DNA of 9,341 nucleotides from PFJX01 sp964440155. Lineage in GTDB: Bacteria > Pseudomonadota > Gammaproteobacteria > Burkholderiales > Thiobacillaceae. The position numbers were made by a program, and so were the translations under genes. The notes beneath the pieces were generated by a model that saw only the letters and a list, made by a program, of their open reading frames with translations, searched no databases and was not told the origin of the DNA. The stretch lies in contig CAYTRH010000115.1 in assembly GCA_964440155.1 (NCBI GenBank), positions 1 to 9,341 of the forward strand. The letters run 5' to 3'. This document shows, in pieces, positions 1 through 7,217 of the stretch (its first letter is position 1; each line of letters opens with the position of its first letter).

Positions 1-2
1 CC

Positions 3-488
3 GCACCGCCACCGGCCACGCGCGATGTCCAGGCACCGGCAGCGCCGACGCCAGCGCGTGCCACGGAAGCACGACCGCCGGTTGCGGTCGAGCACCCGGC
101 ACCGCGCGGCGCGCGTCCGTTGCCGCCCAACCCGGTGCCGCAGCGGCCCGCCGACGTGGATTACAGCTTTTATCGCATCCTGCCCGGCGAACAGCCCGGC
201 AAGCCGGCGGTGCCGCCGGAGAAGCCGCCGCCCGCGCCGCGTCCGACCGACCACTGGTGGTTGCAGGTGGCCGCGCTGAAGAACCAGACCGAGGCCGAAC
301 GGCTCAAGGCGCAACTGACGTTGCTCGGGCTGCGCGTGATCACCCAGCGCATCGAAACCGGCGGCATGACGCTGCATCGCGTGCGCGTGGGGCCCTACGC
401 GCGCGAGGAAGACGCGTTCGGCGATCTGGATACCCTGGCGGCGAACGATTACGAACCGCGTCTGCTCAAAGACCCGAACCCGCCCTGA
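3..488 (+). CDS. SPOR-domain envelope protein (5' end outside window)
   Basis: The reading frame is open from the left edge of the window, so the gene starts upstream and only its C-terminal part is visible. The visible N-terminal part is a long Ala/Pro-rich stretch, typical of the flexible linker that carries a SPOR domain across the periplasm. The last ~75 residues, from HWWLQVAALKNQTEAERLK through RVRVGPYAREEDA, fit a SPOR domain: the aromatic-QV start, an amphipathic helix, and the V-G-P-Y/F signature. SPOR domains bind denuded septal peptidoglycan, and proteins built this way (FtsN/DedD-like) sit in the inner membrane with the domain outside. A membrane anchor would be expected in the missing N-terminus. 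A TTG at 120 could pass for a start, but the uninterrupted coding-like composition upstream argues against it. dsbA follows after 40 nt on the same strand, probably in one operon. Calling it FtsN itself would be inference. Confidence 0.87.
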   Translation, partial: APPPATRDVQAPAAPTPARATEARPPVAVEHPAPRGARPLPPNPVPQRPADVDYSFYRILPGEQPGKPAVPPEKPPPAPRPTDHWWLQVAALKNQTEAERLKAQLTLLGLRVITQRIETGGMTLHRVRVGPYAREEDAFGDLDTLAANDYEPRLLKDPNPP

Positions 489-528
489 TCAACCCCGCTG
501 CTCCAACTTTCAGTCATCCGGAGGCTAC

Positions 529-1173
529 ATGAAACGTCTGCTCGCGCTGTTCACACTGGTTTTCACCCTGTCCGGCCTGCCCGTGCCGGGCGGCGCCAAC
601 GCCGCGGTGGAAGGCCGGGATTACGTGCGTTTGGCGCAGCCCCAGCCGGTCAGCGTCAAGCGCGGCGAAATCGAAGTGTTGGAATTTTTCTGGTACCGCT
701 GTCCGCATTGTTTTCACCTGGAACCGGCGCTGGAGGCCTGGGCCAAGAAACAACGCAAGGACGTCGTGCTGCGCCGCGTCCCGGCGGTCCTCAATCCGAA
801 CTGGATGCCACTGGCGCGCGCGTTCTACGCACTGGAAGCGATCGGCGAACGCGAGCGCCTGCACCACGAGGTGTTCGACGCCATCCACGTGCGCGGCATG
901 GACCTCAACCCGCCGGAAGCCTTCTTCGACTGGGCGGTCACCAAAGGTGTCGAGCGCAAGCGCCTGGCCGATGCCTATCACGGTTTCGCGGTCAACACGC
1001 AGGTGATGCGCGCGCAGCAGTTGAGCAACAGTTTCCGCCTCGGCGGCGTGCCCGCCGTGGTGGTGCAGGGCAAGTACGTGACCTCGGCCGCCATGACCGG
1101 CAGCGAGGAAGCCCTGTTCTCGACCATCGATTTCCTGATCGAACAGGAGCGCAAGGGCGGCGCCCGCCGCTGA
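529..1173 (+). CDS. dsbA: Thiol:disulfide interchange protein DsbA
   Basis: This 214-residue protein has a cleavable signal peptide: basic start, hydrophobic core, likely cleavage after Ala-Asn-Ala near residue 25. The active site is Cys58-Pro-His-Cys61 in the context EFFWYRCPHCFHLEP, which is the classic DsbA CPHC motif with the preceding FF-Y/W. The cis-proline loop is Gly-Val-Pro (Pro175). The middle residues fit the helical insertion of the family, and length is normal. The family oxidises cysteine pairs in proteins newly exported to the periplasm and is re-oxidised by DsbB, which is not in this window. GGAGG at 520-524 lies 4 nt before the ATG, which fixes the start. It follows the SPOR gene by 40 nt and is followed 8 nt later by a tRNA. 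Confidence in DsbA-type identity is high. Confidence 0.95.
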   Translation: MKRLLALFTLVFTLSGLPVPGGANAAVEGRDYVRLAQPQPVSVKRGEIEVLEFFWYRCPHCFHLEPALEAWAKKQRKDVVLRRVPAVLNPNWMPLARAFYALEAIGERERLHHEVFDAIHVRGMDLNPPEAFFDWAVTKGVERKRLADAYHGFAVNTQVMRAQQLSNSFRLGGVPAVVVQGKYVTSAAMTGSEEALFSTIDFLIEQERKGGARR

Positions 1174-1181
1174 ATCTCGCG

Positions 1182-1268
1182 GCCCGGATGGTGAAATCGG
1201 TAGACACAAGGGACTTAAAATCCCTCGGCCGCGAGGCCATGCGGGTTCGATTCCCGCTCCGGGCACCA
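1182..1268 (+). tRNA. tRNA-Leu, anticodon UAA
   Basis: This is an 87-nt class II tRNA. The acceptor stem GCCCGGA (1182-1188) pairs fully with TCCGGGC (1258-1264), followed by discriminator A and an encoded CCA (1266-1268). The anticodon stem AGGGA/TCCCT (1209-1213 and 1221-1225) encloses the loop CTTAAAA with anticodon TAA at 1216-1218. A long variable arm (CGGCCGCGAGGCC region) and a T-loop GTTCGATTC are present. The long variable arm, A73 and the anticodon all agree on leucine. It starts 8 nt after the dsbA stop, so it is either processed from a dsbA transcript or uses a promoter inside dsbA. Confidence 0.97.
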
Positions 1269-1274
1269 ATGAAC

Positions 1275-2234
1275 TCAGGCATAGATGGCAAAGGCAAGGC
1301 CGTATACGGGGTGATGCAGAAACCCCTTGCGCACCAGGCGCAGGCGCAATGCCATACGGGAGCGAATCAGACCGCTCAACTCGACCTGCTCGCCCCAGCC
1401 GATGCGTTGGTCATGCCGGTACAGCGCGACGCCATCGCACCGTCCGCTGTCGATCATCGCCGTCAGCTCATCACCCTCACGGAGGTCGATGGCAGCGGTC
1501 TTGGCATCGGGCCGGATCGTGCCGATACCCAGAACGACCTCGCCCGGCCCGGCATGACGCTTGGCGCAGGCATGTAGGAAATCACGCATGCTCGCCTGCT
1601 GCGGCACGGGTTCGCCGGGTGCCAGCAGCCAGGCACTTCCCTGCCGGGTTTTGACTTGAGGGAGGAGTACGTAGCGCCGGTCATCGGGAAGAAACCCGTG
1701 GGCGTAGCCAATGACGATGCGTAGGGTCTCATCCGCCATCATATGCACCCGCAGCACGCAGGGCGGCGGGAAATAGCGGCCGTTGGCGAGGGCGCACCGT
1801 TGCAGCCCGGCGTAGCGATCCTGGAACCAGCTCCGCCAGCAAGCGAACAGCCCGCGTGTTCCGTCGCGGGGACAGGCGTCGATGCCGCCCGCATCGACAA
1901 AGTCGATCTCGATTTCCCCTTCGGCCCCCGGAAACATCGGCTGCAGTGAATCGAAGCCGATGTCGAGCGTCGCATGAAGACGCACCACCTTGCCGAGCTG
2001 TTTGGCGAGATGGCGCAGGGATTTCAGCGGCGGCGTGCCGGGCGGATACGAGGCGAGATGCCGCGCCCGTTTGCGCGATGTGCGCTGATGCTCTTCGCGG
2101 CGTTGAAAAGTCCAGCGGAAGGGAAACGCGTAGGGCCCTACGAGCCCGGTCGTTGCCGATCCGATCATGGCTCGCAACCGTTGCGTTGCAGGCGATTCCA
2201 GCGCCGCCAGACCTCCCTCACGATCGTCGTCCAT
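1275..2234 (-). CDS. Hypothetical protein, 319 aa, possible SpoA-like C-terminus
   Basis: I do not recognise this protein. It is predicted cytoplasmic, with no signal peptide or membrane segment. Residues 1-75 are rich in Arg, Lys and His. The middle (about 80-230) is mixed alpha/beta with cysteines at 121, 132, 147, 159 and 223. The last ~75 residues contain Gly-x-Gly...LREGDEL (about 251-257), then HDQRIGWGEQVEL (about 274-286), then a basic beta-like tail. That order (Leu-x-x-Gly-Asp, then a short strand, then Gly-Glu-x-Val) weakly recalls the SpoA/FliN/SctQ barrel. No flagellar or type III secretion gene is nearby, so this stays a guess. It begins 9 nt after the apeB stop and is probably co-transcribed with it. 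No clear ribosome-binding site precedes the ATG at 2234; a second ATG at 2168 (residue 23) is an alternative start. The stop lies 6 nt from the tRNA 3' end on the opposite strand. Confidence 0.75.
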   Translation of the reverse strand: MDDDREGGLAALESPATQRLRAMIGSATTGLVGPYAFPFRWTFQRREEHQRTSRKRARHLASYPPGTPPLKSLRHLAKQLGKVVRLHATLDIGFDSLQPMFPGAEGEIEIDFVDAGGIDACPRDGTRGLFACWRSWFQDRYAGLQRCALANGRYFPPPCVLRVHMMADETLRIVIGYAHGFLPDDRRYVLLPQVKTRQGSAWLLAPGEPVPQQASMRDFLHACAKRHAGPGEVVLGIGTIRPDAKTAAIDLREGDELTAMIDSGRCDGVALYRHDQRIGWGEQVELSGLIRSRMALRLRLVRKGFLHHPVYGLAFAIYA

Positions 2235-2243
2235 CGCCGGCCG

Positions 2244-3554
2244 CTAGGCCCGCTCCGGACCGGGGTCGGCGAACACCTGCGTCAGCGCCCGCGTCATGTA
2301 ATGCTGATCGAGCACACCGGCGCTTTCGCGCGCGCTGTGCATGGCCCACATGGGCGAACCCACGTCGACACCGGGCACGCCCAGACGGGACGCGACCAGC
2401 GGACCGATGGTGCTGCCGCAGCCGAGATCGGTGCGGTGCGCGTAGTGCTGCCAGGGCACGCCGGCGCGTTCGCAGCAGGTGATGAAGCGGGCGGCGCCGT
2501 CGATGCCGGTGGTATAGCGCTGATTGGCATTGACCTTGATCACCGGTCCGGCGTTGACCATCACGCGATGGTTGGGCTCGTAGGCGGCGGGGAAGTTGGG
2601 GTGCCAGGCATGCGCCATGTCGGCGCTGACGAAGAAGCTGCGCGCCAGCGCGCGCCGCCGGTCTTCGACATCCAGATCGGCCGCCGCGCAGAGGCGTTCG
2701 ATGACGTCCTCGATGAAACTGCCGTCCGCGCCGGCAGGGCTGGTACTGCCCACTTCCTCGTGATCGAAGAAGGCGGCGATGCAGGTGGCCGTGGGCGCAT
2801 CGGTCGCCAACAGCGCGCACAGCGCGGCATGGCAGGAAGCCAGATTGTCGAGCTGACGGCTGGCGATGAACGCGTCATCGGCACCCCAGAAGCCGCCCGG
2901 TTGGGTGTCGTGCACGTTGAATTCCCAGCCCAGGATGTCGTCGGCGGCGCAACCGAGCAGCGCGGCGATGCGCGCACGGAAATCGTGTACCGGATCGCCG
3001 CTGGCCAGGCCGGTGAGCAGCGGCAGTTCGGTCTGCTTGTCGAACTTGAGCCCTTGTTCGTTGACCTCGCGATTCATGTGGATGGCCAGATTGGGCAGGC
3101 GCGCCAGAGGCTGGTCGAAACGCAGCAGGCGGATCACATGCGCATCGCCGTCGCGCACGCTGATGCGCCCGGCCAGGCCGAGATCGCGGTCGGCAAAGGT
3201 GGCGAGTATCGGCCCGCCGTAGACCTCCACGCCCAGGCGGGTGAGACCGTCGGCGACGTGGGGCGCGTTGGGCTTCAGCCGCAGGCCGGGTGAATCGGTG
3301 TGGGCGCCGACCAGACGCATGCCCGTTTCCGGCAACGCGCCCAAGCCGGGCATGAAGGCGATCAGTGAAGCGCCGGCGCGGATGGTGTAGTAGCGTCCGC
3401 CGCGGACCAGGTTCCAACGCGCCGCTTCGTCCAGGCGCAGGTAACCGGCCGCATCCAGCCGGGATGCCAGCGTCTCGACGGCATGCCAGGGGCTGGGACT
3501 GGCATCGATCAGGTCGAGCAGGTCGCGGGCGTGGGCGCGTGGCGTGACGGTCAT
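2244..3554 (-). CDS. apeB: M18 family aspartyl aminopeptidase (ApeB type)
   Basis: A 436-residue cytoplasmic zinc aminopeptidase with the full M18 motif set: Gly-Ala-His85-Thr-Asp-Ser-Pro-Gly (zinc His and catalytic Asp), Arg-Gln-Leu-Asp236-Asn (bridging Asp), Phe-Asp-His-Glu266-Glu267-Val-Gly-Ser (catalytic Glu and zinc Glu), Val-Ser-Ala-Asp312-Met-Ala-His (zinc Asp) and Met-His406-Ser-Ala-Arg-Glu (last zinc His). Members form large tetrahedral dodecamers and remove acidic or other N-terminal residues from peptides. Length matches the family. The frame stays open upstream to 3686, but the extra 44 residues are Arg/Ser-rich and unlike the family N-terminus; starting at 3554 gives the usual opening (ARDLLDLIDASPSPWHAV). 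No strong ribosome-binding site is visible. It is divergent from the repeat-protein gene at 3704 and probably heads an operon with the downstream 319-residue protein. Confidence 0.93.
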   Translation of the reverse strand: MTVTPRAHARDLLDLIDASPSPWHAVETLASRLDAAGYLRLDEAARWNLVRGGRYYTIRAGASLIAFMPGLGALPETGMRLVGAHTDSPGLRLKPNAPHVADGLTRLGVEVYGGPILATFADRDLGLAGRISVRDGDAHVIRLLRFDQPLARLPNLAIHMNREVNEQGLKFDKQTELPLLTGLASGDPVHDFRARIAALLGCAADDILGWEFNVHDTQPGGFWGADDAFIASRQLDNLASCHAALCALLATDAPTATCIAAFFDHEEVGSTSPAGADGSFIEDVIERLCAAADLDVEDRRRALARSFFVSADMAHAWHPNFPAAYEPNHRVMVNAGPVIKVNANQRYTTGIDGAARFITCCERAGVPWQHYAHRTDLGCGSTIGPLVASRLGVPGVDVGSPMWAMHSARESAGVLDQHYMTRALTQVFADPGPERA

Positions 3555-3584
3555 CGAGGCTAGGGCGCGGCTGACGAAGCACGC

Positions 3585-3612
3585 AGCATACCGCAGACCC
3601 GCGCGCTGGCGA
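3585..3612 (-). promoter_or_regulatory. Weak candidate promoter for apeB
   Basis: On the minus strand a TATGCT (3585-3590; 4 of 6 to the -10 consensus) lies 16 nt from a TCGCCA (3607-3612; 4 of 6 to the -35 consensus). It would start transcription about 24 nt before the apeB ATG, a sensible leader length. The matches are poor enough to occur by chance. Confidence 0.25.
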
Positions 3613-3703
3613 TCGCCGCTGCGCGACGACAGCCGCGATGGCGATTGACGCGATTCGGTGGCCAGCGCACAGTTCCGCTCCCGCACCCCGTCAGGAGCTT
3701 GTC

Positions 3704-4300
3704 ATGTCGCCACGCACGTTGCTCGGACTTCCGCTGTTCGCGTTCTGCCTCACGGCCCATGCGGACTCCTCCGCGATGCTGGCGCAGGCCGCGCCCATGT
3801 TTCCGTGGGGGGTGCCGTTCGGCTGGCAGCAGCCCAACGTACAGGGTCTGCCGCCCGGCTTCGCCACGCCGGGGCAGGCGCCGTTCTTCGGCCAGCCGCA
3901 ATCGGCCCCGCTTTATCCGGGGTTGGCACCCGCGCCGACGTTGCCCAGGGCCAGCATGGCCGATACGACGCCTTCGCCGCTGACCATGTTGGCGCAGCCG
4001 CAGACCCTGGACGTGCTGGCTCGGCTGCTGCCGCTGCTGTCCAATCCGCCGGTGATCGACGGCATGGTCAAGCTGGCGACGGTGGCGGCCGATCCGCGCA
4101 CCGCCGAGGGCTTCCTGAAGCTGGCCGCCGCGGTGGCCGACCCGCGCACGCTGGAGACCATGTCGCGCCTGATCACGGCGCTGGGCGACCCTCGGCTGGG
4201 CGAGGCCATGACGGTGCTGGCCGATCCGCGCGTGCTGGCCGCGGTGGTGAACGTCACCGCCGTGGTCGGTTCGGCGGTGGCCACGCCGCCGGGGCGGTGA
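3704..4300 (+). CDS. Secreted hypothetical protein with 16-residue tandem repeats
   Basis: I know no family for this 198-residue protein. It has a signal peptide ending near Ala-His-Ala (residue 20). Residues 30-90 form a Pro/Gly/Gln/aromatic-rich segment (PWGVPFGWQQP, PGQAPFFGQPQ) that is probably disordered. Residues 98-189 are six tandem units of 16 residues, one of them shortened to 12. Most open with Asp-Pro-Arg or a similar x-Pro-x triplet, followed by an amphipathic stretch with Leu/Met/Val at regular spacing, which suggests a small stack of helices. The start at 3704 is chosen because AGGAG (3693-3697) precedes it and because it gives a proper signal peptide; an in-frame ATG at 3638 lacks both. 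It is probably periplasmic. It sits first in a same-strand run with the dioxygenase, dsbD and redoxin genes, all of whose products act outside the cytoplasm. Confidence 0.8.
   Translation: MSPRTLLGLPLFAFCLTAHADSSAMLAQAAPMFPWGVPFGWQQPNVQGLPPGFATPGQAPFFGQPQSAPLYPGLAPAPTLPRASMADTTPSPLTMLAQPQTLDVLARLLPLLSNPPVIDGMVKLATVAADPRTAEGFLKLAAAVADPRTLETMSRLITALGDPRLGEAMTVLADPRVLAAVVNVTAVVGSAVATPPGR
3995..4270 (+). repeat. Six tandem 16-residue protein repeats (one 12-residue)
   Basis: Within the secreted protein, units begin at residues 98 (QPQTLDVL), 114 (NPPVIDGM), 130 (DPRTAEGF), 146 (DPRTLETM), 162 (DPRLGEAM, 12 residues only) and 174 (DPRVLAAV). Units 3-6 share Asp-Pro-Arg, and units 1-4 share a Leu/Val near position 11. 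The DNA copies have diverged, so this is an old protein repeat rather than a recent DNA duplication. Confidence 0.85.
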
Positions 4301-4307
4301 GCACGCA

Positions 4308-4392
4308 GGGCGCGCCGCCGACATAAACAGGACCCGGCCATCCCGGAACCCGCCCCGGCATCCCCGGTCAACCCGATCATGTTGGCGCGCCC
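4308..4392. repeat. 9-bp inverted repeat in intergenic gap
   Basis: GGGCGCGCC (4308-4316) and its exact reverse complement GGCGCGCCC (4384-4392) bracket 67 nt of the 125-nt gap between the repeat-protein and dioxygenase genes. Short flanking ACAT/ATGT stretches extend the complementarity imperfectly. There is no T tract, so it is not an intrinsic terminator. In DNA this GC-rich it may be coincidence. Confidence 0.35.
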
Positions 4393-4425
4393 GGGCAGGA
4401 CGCGCCGCTCGCGAGGAGACCGTCC

Positions 4426-5070
4426 ATGCGTATCCATGCTTCCCGTCGCGGATTGCTGCTCGGCGCGCTCGCGCTGACGCTGACCGGCGCGGCGCGCGCC
4501 GCCGGTCTGGCGCCGACGCCCCGACAGACGGCCGGGCCGTTCTATCCTTTGGAACCGCCGCTGGAGGACGACAACGACCTGACCCGCGTGCGCGGCGCCG
4601 ACGGTCCCGCCGAAGGCCGCATCACCGAACTCGGCGGACGGGTGCTCGATGCCGATGGCCGTGCCATCGCCGGCGCGCGCGTGGAGATCTGGCAGTGCGA
4701 CGCGCGCGGGCGCTATCACCATCCCTACGACCGCGGGCCGGCACCGGACCCGCGCTTCCAGGGTTTCGGCCATGACGTCACCGACGCACTCGGCCGTTAC
4801 CGCTTCCGCACCATCCGCCCCGTGCCGTATCCGGGCCGCACACCGCACGTCCATTACGCGGTGCACGTCCCCGGCCAGGCGCCCTTCATCACCCAGCTCT
4901 ATGTAGCCGGCGAGCCCCTGAACGAGCGCGATTTCCTGTTCCGCTCCATCGCGCCGGAACGGCGCCGCCTGGTTTTGGCGGAGTTCGCACCCGCGCGCGT
5001 GCCCGGCGTCGAGCTGACCGCCCGCTTCGACCTGGTGTTGGCCGGGCGGGATGGCACGCCCGCGGCGTGA
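4426..5070 (+). CDS. Tat-exported intradiol ring-cleavage dioxygenase-like protein
   Basis: A 214-residue protein of the intradiol dioxygenase fold (catechol/protocatechuate 3,4-dioxygenase family), whose members split aromatic diols using non-haem Fe(III). The four expected iron ligands are visible: Tyr97 in RGRYHHP, Tyr135 in PVPYPGRTP, and His141 and His143 in PHVHYAV. The opening PTPRQTAGPFYP and the strand GGRVLDADGRAIAGARVEIWQCDARG are typical of the family. Tyr135 and His141 are only six residues apart, shorter than the spacing I recall for classical protocatechuate 3,4-dioxygenase, so this belongs with the short single-subunit relatives and its substrate is unknown. The N-terminus (SRRGLLLGALALT...ARA) looks like a twin-arginine signal, which suits export of a folded iron enzyme. 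GAGGAG at 4413-4418 sets the start. Its 3' end overlaps the dsbD frame by up to 20 nt. No aromatic-degradation genes are nearby. Confidence 0.88.
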   Translation: MRIHASRRGLLLGALALTLTGAARAAGLAPTPRQTAGPFYPLEPPLEDDNDLTRVRGADGPAEGRITELGGRVLDADGRAIAGARVEIWQCDARGRYHHPYDRGPAPDPRFQGFGHDVTDALGRYRFRTIRPVPYPGRTPHVHYAVHVPGQAPFITQLYVAGEPLNERDFLFRSIAPERRRLVLAEFAPARVPGVELTARFDLVLAGRDGTPAA

Positions 5071-7207
5071 CGCCGGCATGGCGGCTTCGATGCGGCTGTC
5101 GATCGCGTCGTTGCGCTGCGCACCGTGCTGGCTGTGGTTCCTCGGCCTGCTGGCCGGCTGGATGCAACCGGCTTTGGCCGGCGACACGGTCATCACGCCG
5201 CATCTGCGCGCGCAACTGCTGAGTGAGCAGGACGCGATACGTCCCGGGCAGCCGCTGTGGCTGGCGCTGCGCTTCACCTTGCAGCCGGAATGGCACACCT
5301 ACTGGGAGAATCCGGGCGATTCCGGCGAGGCGCCACGCATCGTCTGGGATCTGCCGGCCGGATACAGCGCCGGCGCCATAAACTGGCCGACACCCGAGCG
5401 CCTGCCGGTGGGGCCGCTGATGAACTTCGGCTACAGCGGCGAAGCCTGGCTGCTGGTGCCGGTGTCGACCCCAGCGCGCATCGAGGCCGGGGCGGTGACG
5501 TTGCGCGCACGCGCGACCTGGCTGGTATGCCGGGAGGAATGCATTCCTGAACGCGGCGAGTTCGAACTGACGCTGCCGGTGGCTGCTGACGGCACCGCCA
5601 CGTCGGACGCCGGTGCCAACGCCGCGCTGTTCGCCGAGGCGCGCGCCCGCCTGCCGCGCCCGCTCGCCGGGCCGAGCTTCGATGTGGACGGCGACGGCAC
5701 GCTACGGTTGTGGTTGCAAGGCGTCGGTGGAGAAGATTTACGCGCCGCCTGGTTTTTTCCGCGCGACTATGGTGTGTTGGCACAGGCCGAACCCCAGGTG
5801 CTGACGCGCGTGGGCGCTCACGCCATGTTGCGCCTGCCGCCCGGCGACCTGCCACCCGACCCGGCGACCGGCCTCAGCGGCGTGCTGGTGGTCGAACGCG
5901 AAGGCGCGGTCGCAGGTCCGGCTGAGGCGTATGCCATCGCCGCCCCGCCCGGCGGGCCGGGCGGGGGGCCGGATGTGCGCCTGATCGCGGCGCTGGCCAT
6001 GGCACTGGGCGGGGGACTGCTGCTCAACCTGATGCCCTGCGTGTTCCCGGTGTTGTCGTTGAAGGCGCTGCATCTGGCGCGTCATGGCCGTGACCAGCCG
6101 GCGCGCACCCGTGCTTCCGCGCTGGCCTTCACCGCCGGCGTACTCACCAGTTTCCTCATCGTCGCCGGCCTGTTGCTGCTGTTGCGCGCCGGTGGCGCCG
6201 CGGTGGGCTGGGGCTTCCAGTTGCAGTCGCCGGCCTTCGTCGCGGCGCTTGCCTGGCTGATGCTGGCGCTGGGGTTGTGGCTGTCCGGGGTGTGGAGTCT
6301 GGGGTCCGGCTGGATGGGCGTCGGTCAGCAACTGGCGGCAAGGCCGGGCTACGCCGGCGAGTTCTTCACCGGTGTACTGGCGGTGGTGGTGGCCACGCCG
6401 TGCACCGCGCCGTTCATGGGCGTGGCCCTGGGCTATGCACTGGCGCAGCCGCCGACGCTGGCATTGGCGGTGTTCCTCGCGCTGGGAGCGGGCATGGCCC
6501 TGCCCTGGTTGGCGATCGCCGTGTTCCCGGCGCTGGCGCAGCGGCTGCCGCGGCCCGGTGCGTGGATGGAGCGTTTCAAGCAGTTGCTCGCCTTTCCGCT
6601 GTATGCCACCGCAGCGTGGCTGTTGTGGGTGTTGAGCCAGCAGGTCGACGCGCACGGCTTGGCCTTGGCGCTGGCCGGGCTGGTAGCAGTGGCCTTGCTG
6701 GCCTGGTCGCTGGAATGGGCGCGCGTCGCCGCCAGGCATCGCGCCGTGCCCTGGGTGGCGCTGACCGGGCTGGTGCTGCTGGCGTGGCTGGCACGCGACA
6801 TCGATACTGCGGCGCCCGATGCCGACAGGGTCGCCGTCCGCAACGCCTGGGAACCCTACGATGCCATCCGCCTCGACGACCTGCGCGCGCGCGGCGTGCC
6901 GGTGCTGGTCGACTTCACTGCGGCCTGGTGCATCACCTGTCAGGTCAATGAACGCGTCGCGCTCGACACCGTGGCAACACGCCAGGCATTGGCCGAACTC
7001 GGGGCGGCGCGCATGAAGGCGGACTGGACCCGGCACGATCCGGCGATCACGCGCATCCTCGCGGCGCACGGCCGCAGCGGCGTGCCGCTGGTGCTGTTCT
7101 ACCCACCCGGCGGCGGCGAGCCGCAGGCCTGGCCCGCGGTGCTGACCGAGGGCTGGGTGCTGGCGCGCCTGCGCGCCGCCACCACCCCTGACCATGACCC
7201 ACCTTGA
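5051..7207 (+). CDS. dsbD: DsbD/ScsB-like transmembrane thiol:disulfide reductase
   Basis: Read from 5051 it has 718 residues in three modules. An exported N-terminal beta domain (about 45-300) follows a signal peptide ending near Ala-Leu-Ala43; its Cys160-x3-Cys164 sits in WLVCREECIPE, as in ScsB-type proteins rather than E. coli DsbD. The membrane module (about 308-585) has several hydrophobic helices and the paired cysteines Cys330 (NLMPCVFPVLSLKAL) and Cys451 (ATPCTAPFMG). The C-terminal thioredoxin domain has Cys627-Ile-Thr-Cys630 in DFTAAWCITCQVNE. The family moves electrons from cytoplasmic thioredoxin across the inner membrane to periplasmic thiol proteins. The start is uncertain: ATG 5051 overlaps the dioxygenase gene by 20 nt, while ATGs at 5078 and 5090 would avoid overlap; none has a clear ribosome-binding site at normal spacing, so translational coupling is likely. 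The downstream redoxin is a plausible partner. Confidence 0.92.
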   Translation: MARPRRDAGMAASMRLSIASLRCAPCWLWFLGLLAGWMQPALAGDTVITPHLRAQLLSEQDAIRPGQPLWLALRFTLQPEWHTYWENPGDSGEAPRIVWDLPAGYSAGAINWPTPERLPVGPLMNFGYSGEAWLLVPVSTPARIEAGAVTLRARATWLVCREECIPERGEFELTLPVAADGTATSDAGANAALFAEARARLPRPLAGPSFDVDGDGTLRLWLQGVGGEDLRAAWFFPRDYGVLAQAEPQVLTRVGAHAMLRLPPGDLPPDPATGLSGVLVVEREGAVAGPAEAYAIAAPPGGPGGGPDVRLIAALAMALGGGLLLNLMPCVFPVLSLKALHLARHGRDQPARTRASALAFTAGVLTSFLIVAGLLLLLRAGGAAVGWGFQLQSPAFVAALAWLMLALGLWLSGVWSLGSGWMGVGQQLAARPGYAGEFFTGVLAVVVATPCTAPFMGVALGYALAQPPTLALAVFLALGAGMALPWLAIAVFPALAQRLPRPGAWMERFKQLLAFPLYATAAWLLWVLSQQVDAHGLALALAGLVAVALLAWSLEWARVAARHRAVPWVALTGLVLLAWLARDIDTAAPDADRVAVRNAWEPYDAIRLDDLRARGVPVLVDFTAAWCITCQVNERVALDTVATRQALAELGAARMKADWTRHDPAITRILAAHGRSGVPLVLFYPPGGGEPQAWPAVLTEGWVLARLRAATTPDHDPP

Positions 7208-7217
7208 GGAGCAAGCC

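Noticed and set aside
120..488. TTG at 120 as the start of the SPOR gene
   Set aside because: The frame is open and Ala/Pro-rich like the rest of the linker back to the window edge, and a SPOR protein needs an upstream membrane anchor.
514..1269. Minus-strand open frame opposite dsbA and the tRNA
   Set aside because: Its start is the antisense translation of the tRNA (GAGIEPAWPRG-type peptide), a well-known false gene. The rest lies opposite dsbA, which has clear motifs.
1974..3293. 439-codon plus-strand open frame
   Set aside because: Lies opposite apeB and the 319-residue gene. apeB has the complete M18 motif set, and this frame shows no recognisable domain.
3608..3617. Palindrome GGCGATCGCC between apeB and the repeat-protein gene
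   Set aside because: It contains GCGATCGC, a GC-rich palindrome. One copy gives no evidence of a regulatory role.
3913..5298. 461-codon minus-strand open frame
   Set aside because: Opposite the repeat protein, the dioxygenase and the dsbD start. Low-complexity Arg/Gly/Ala composition typical of an antisense frame in high-GC DNA.
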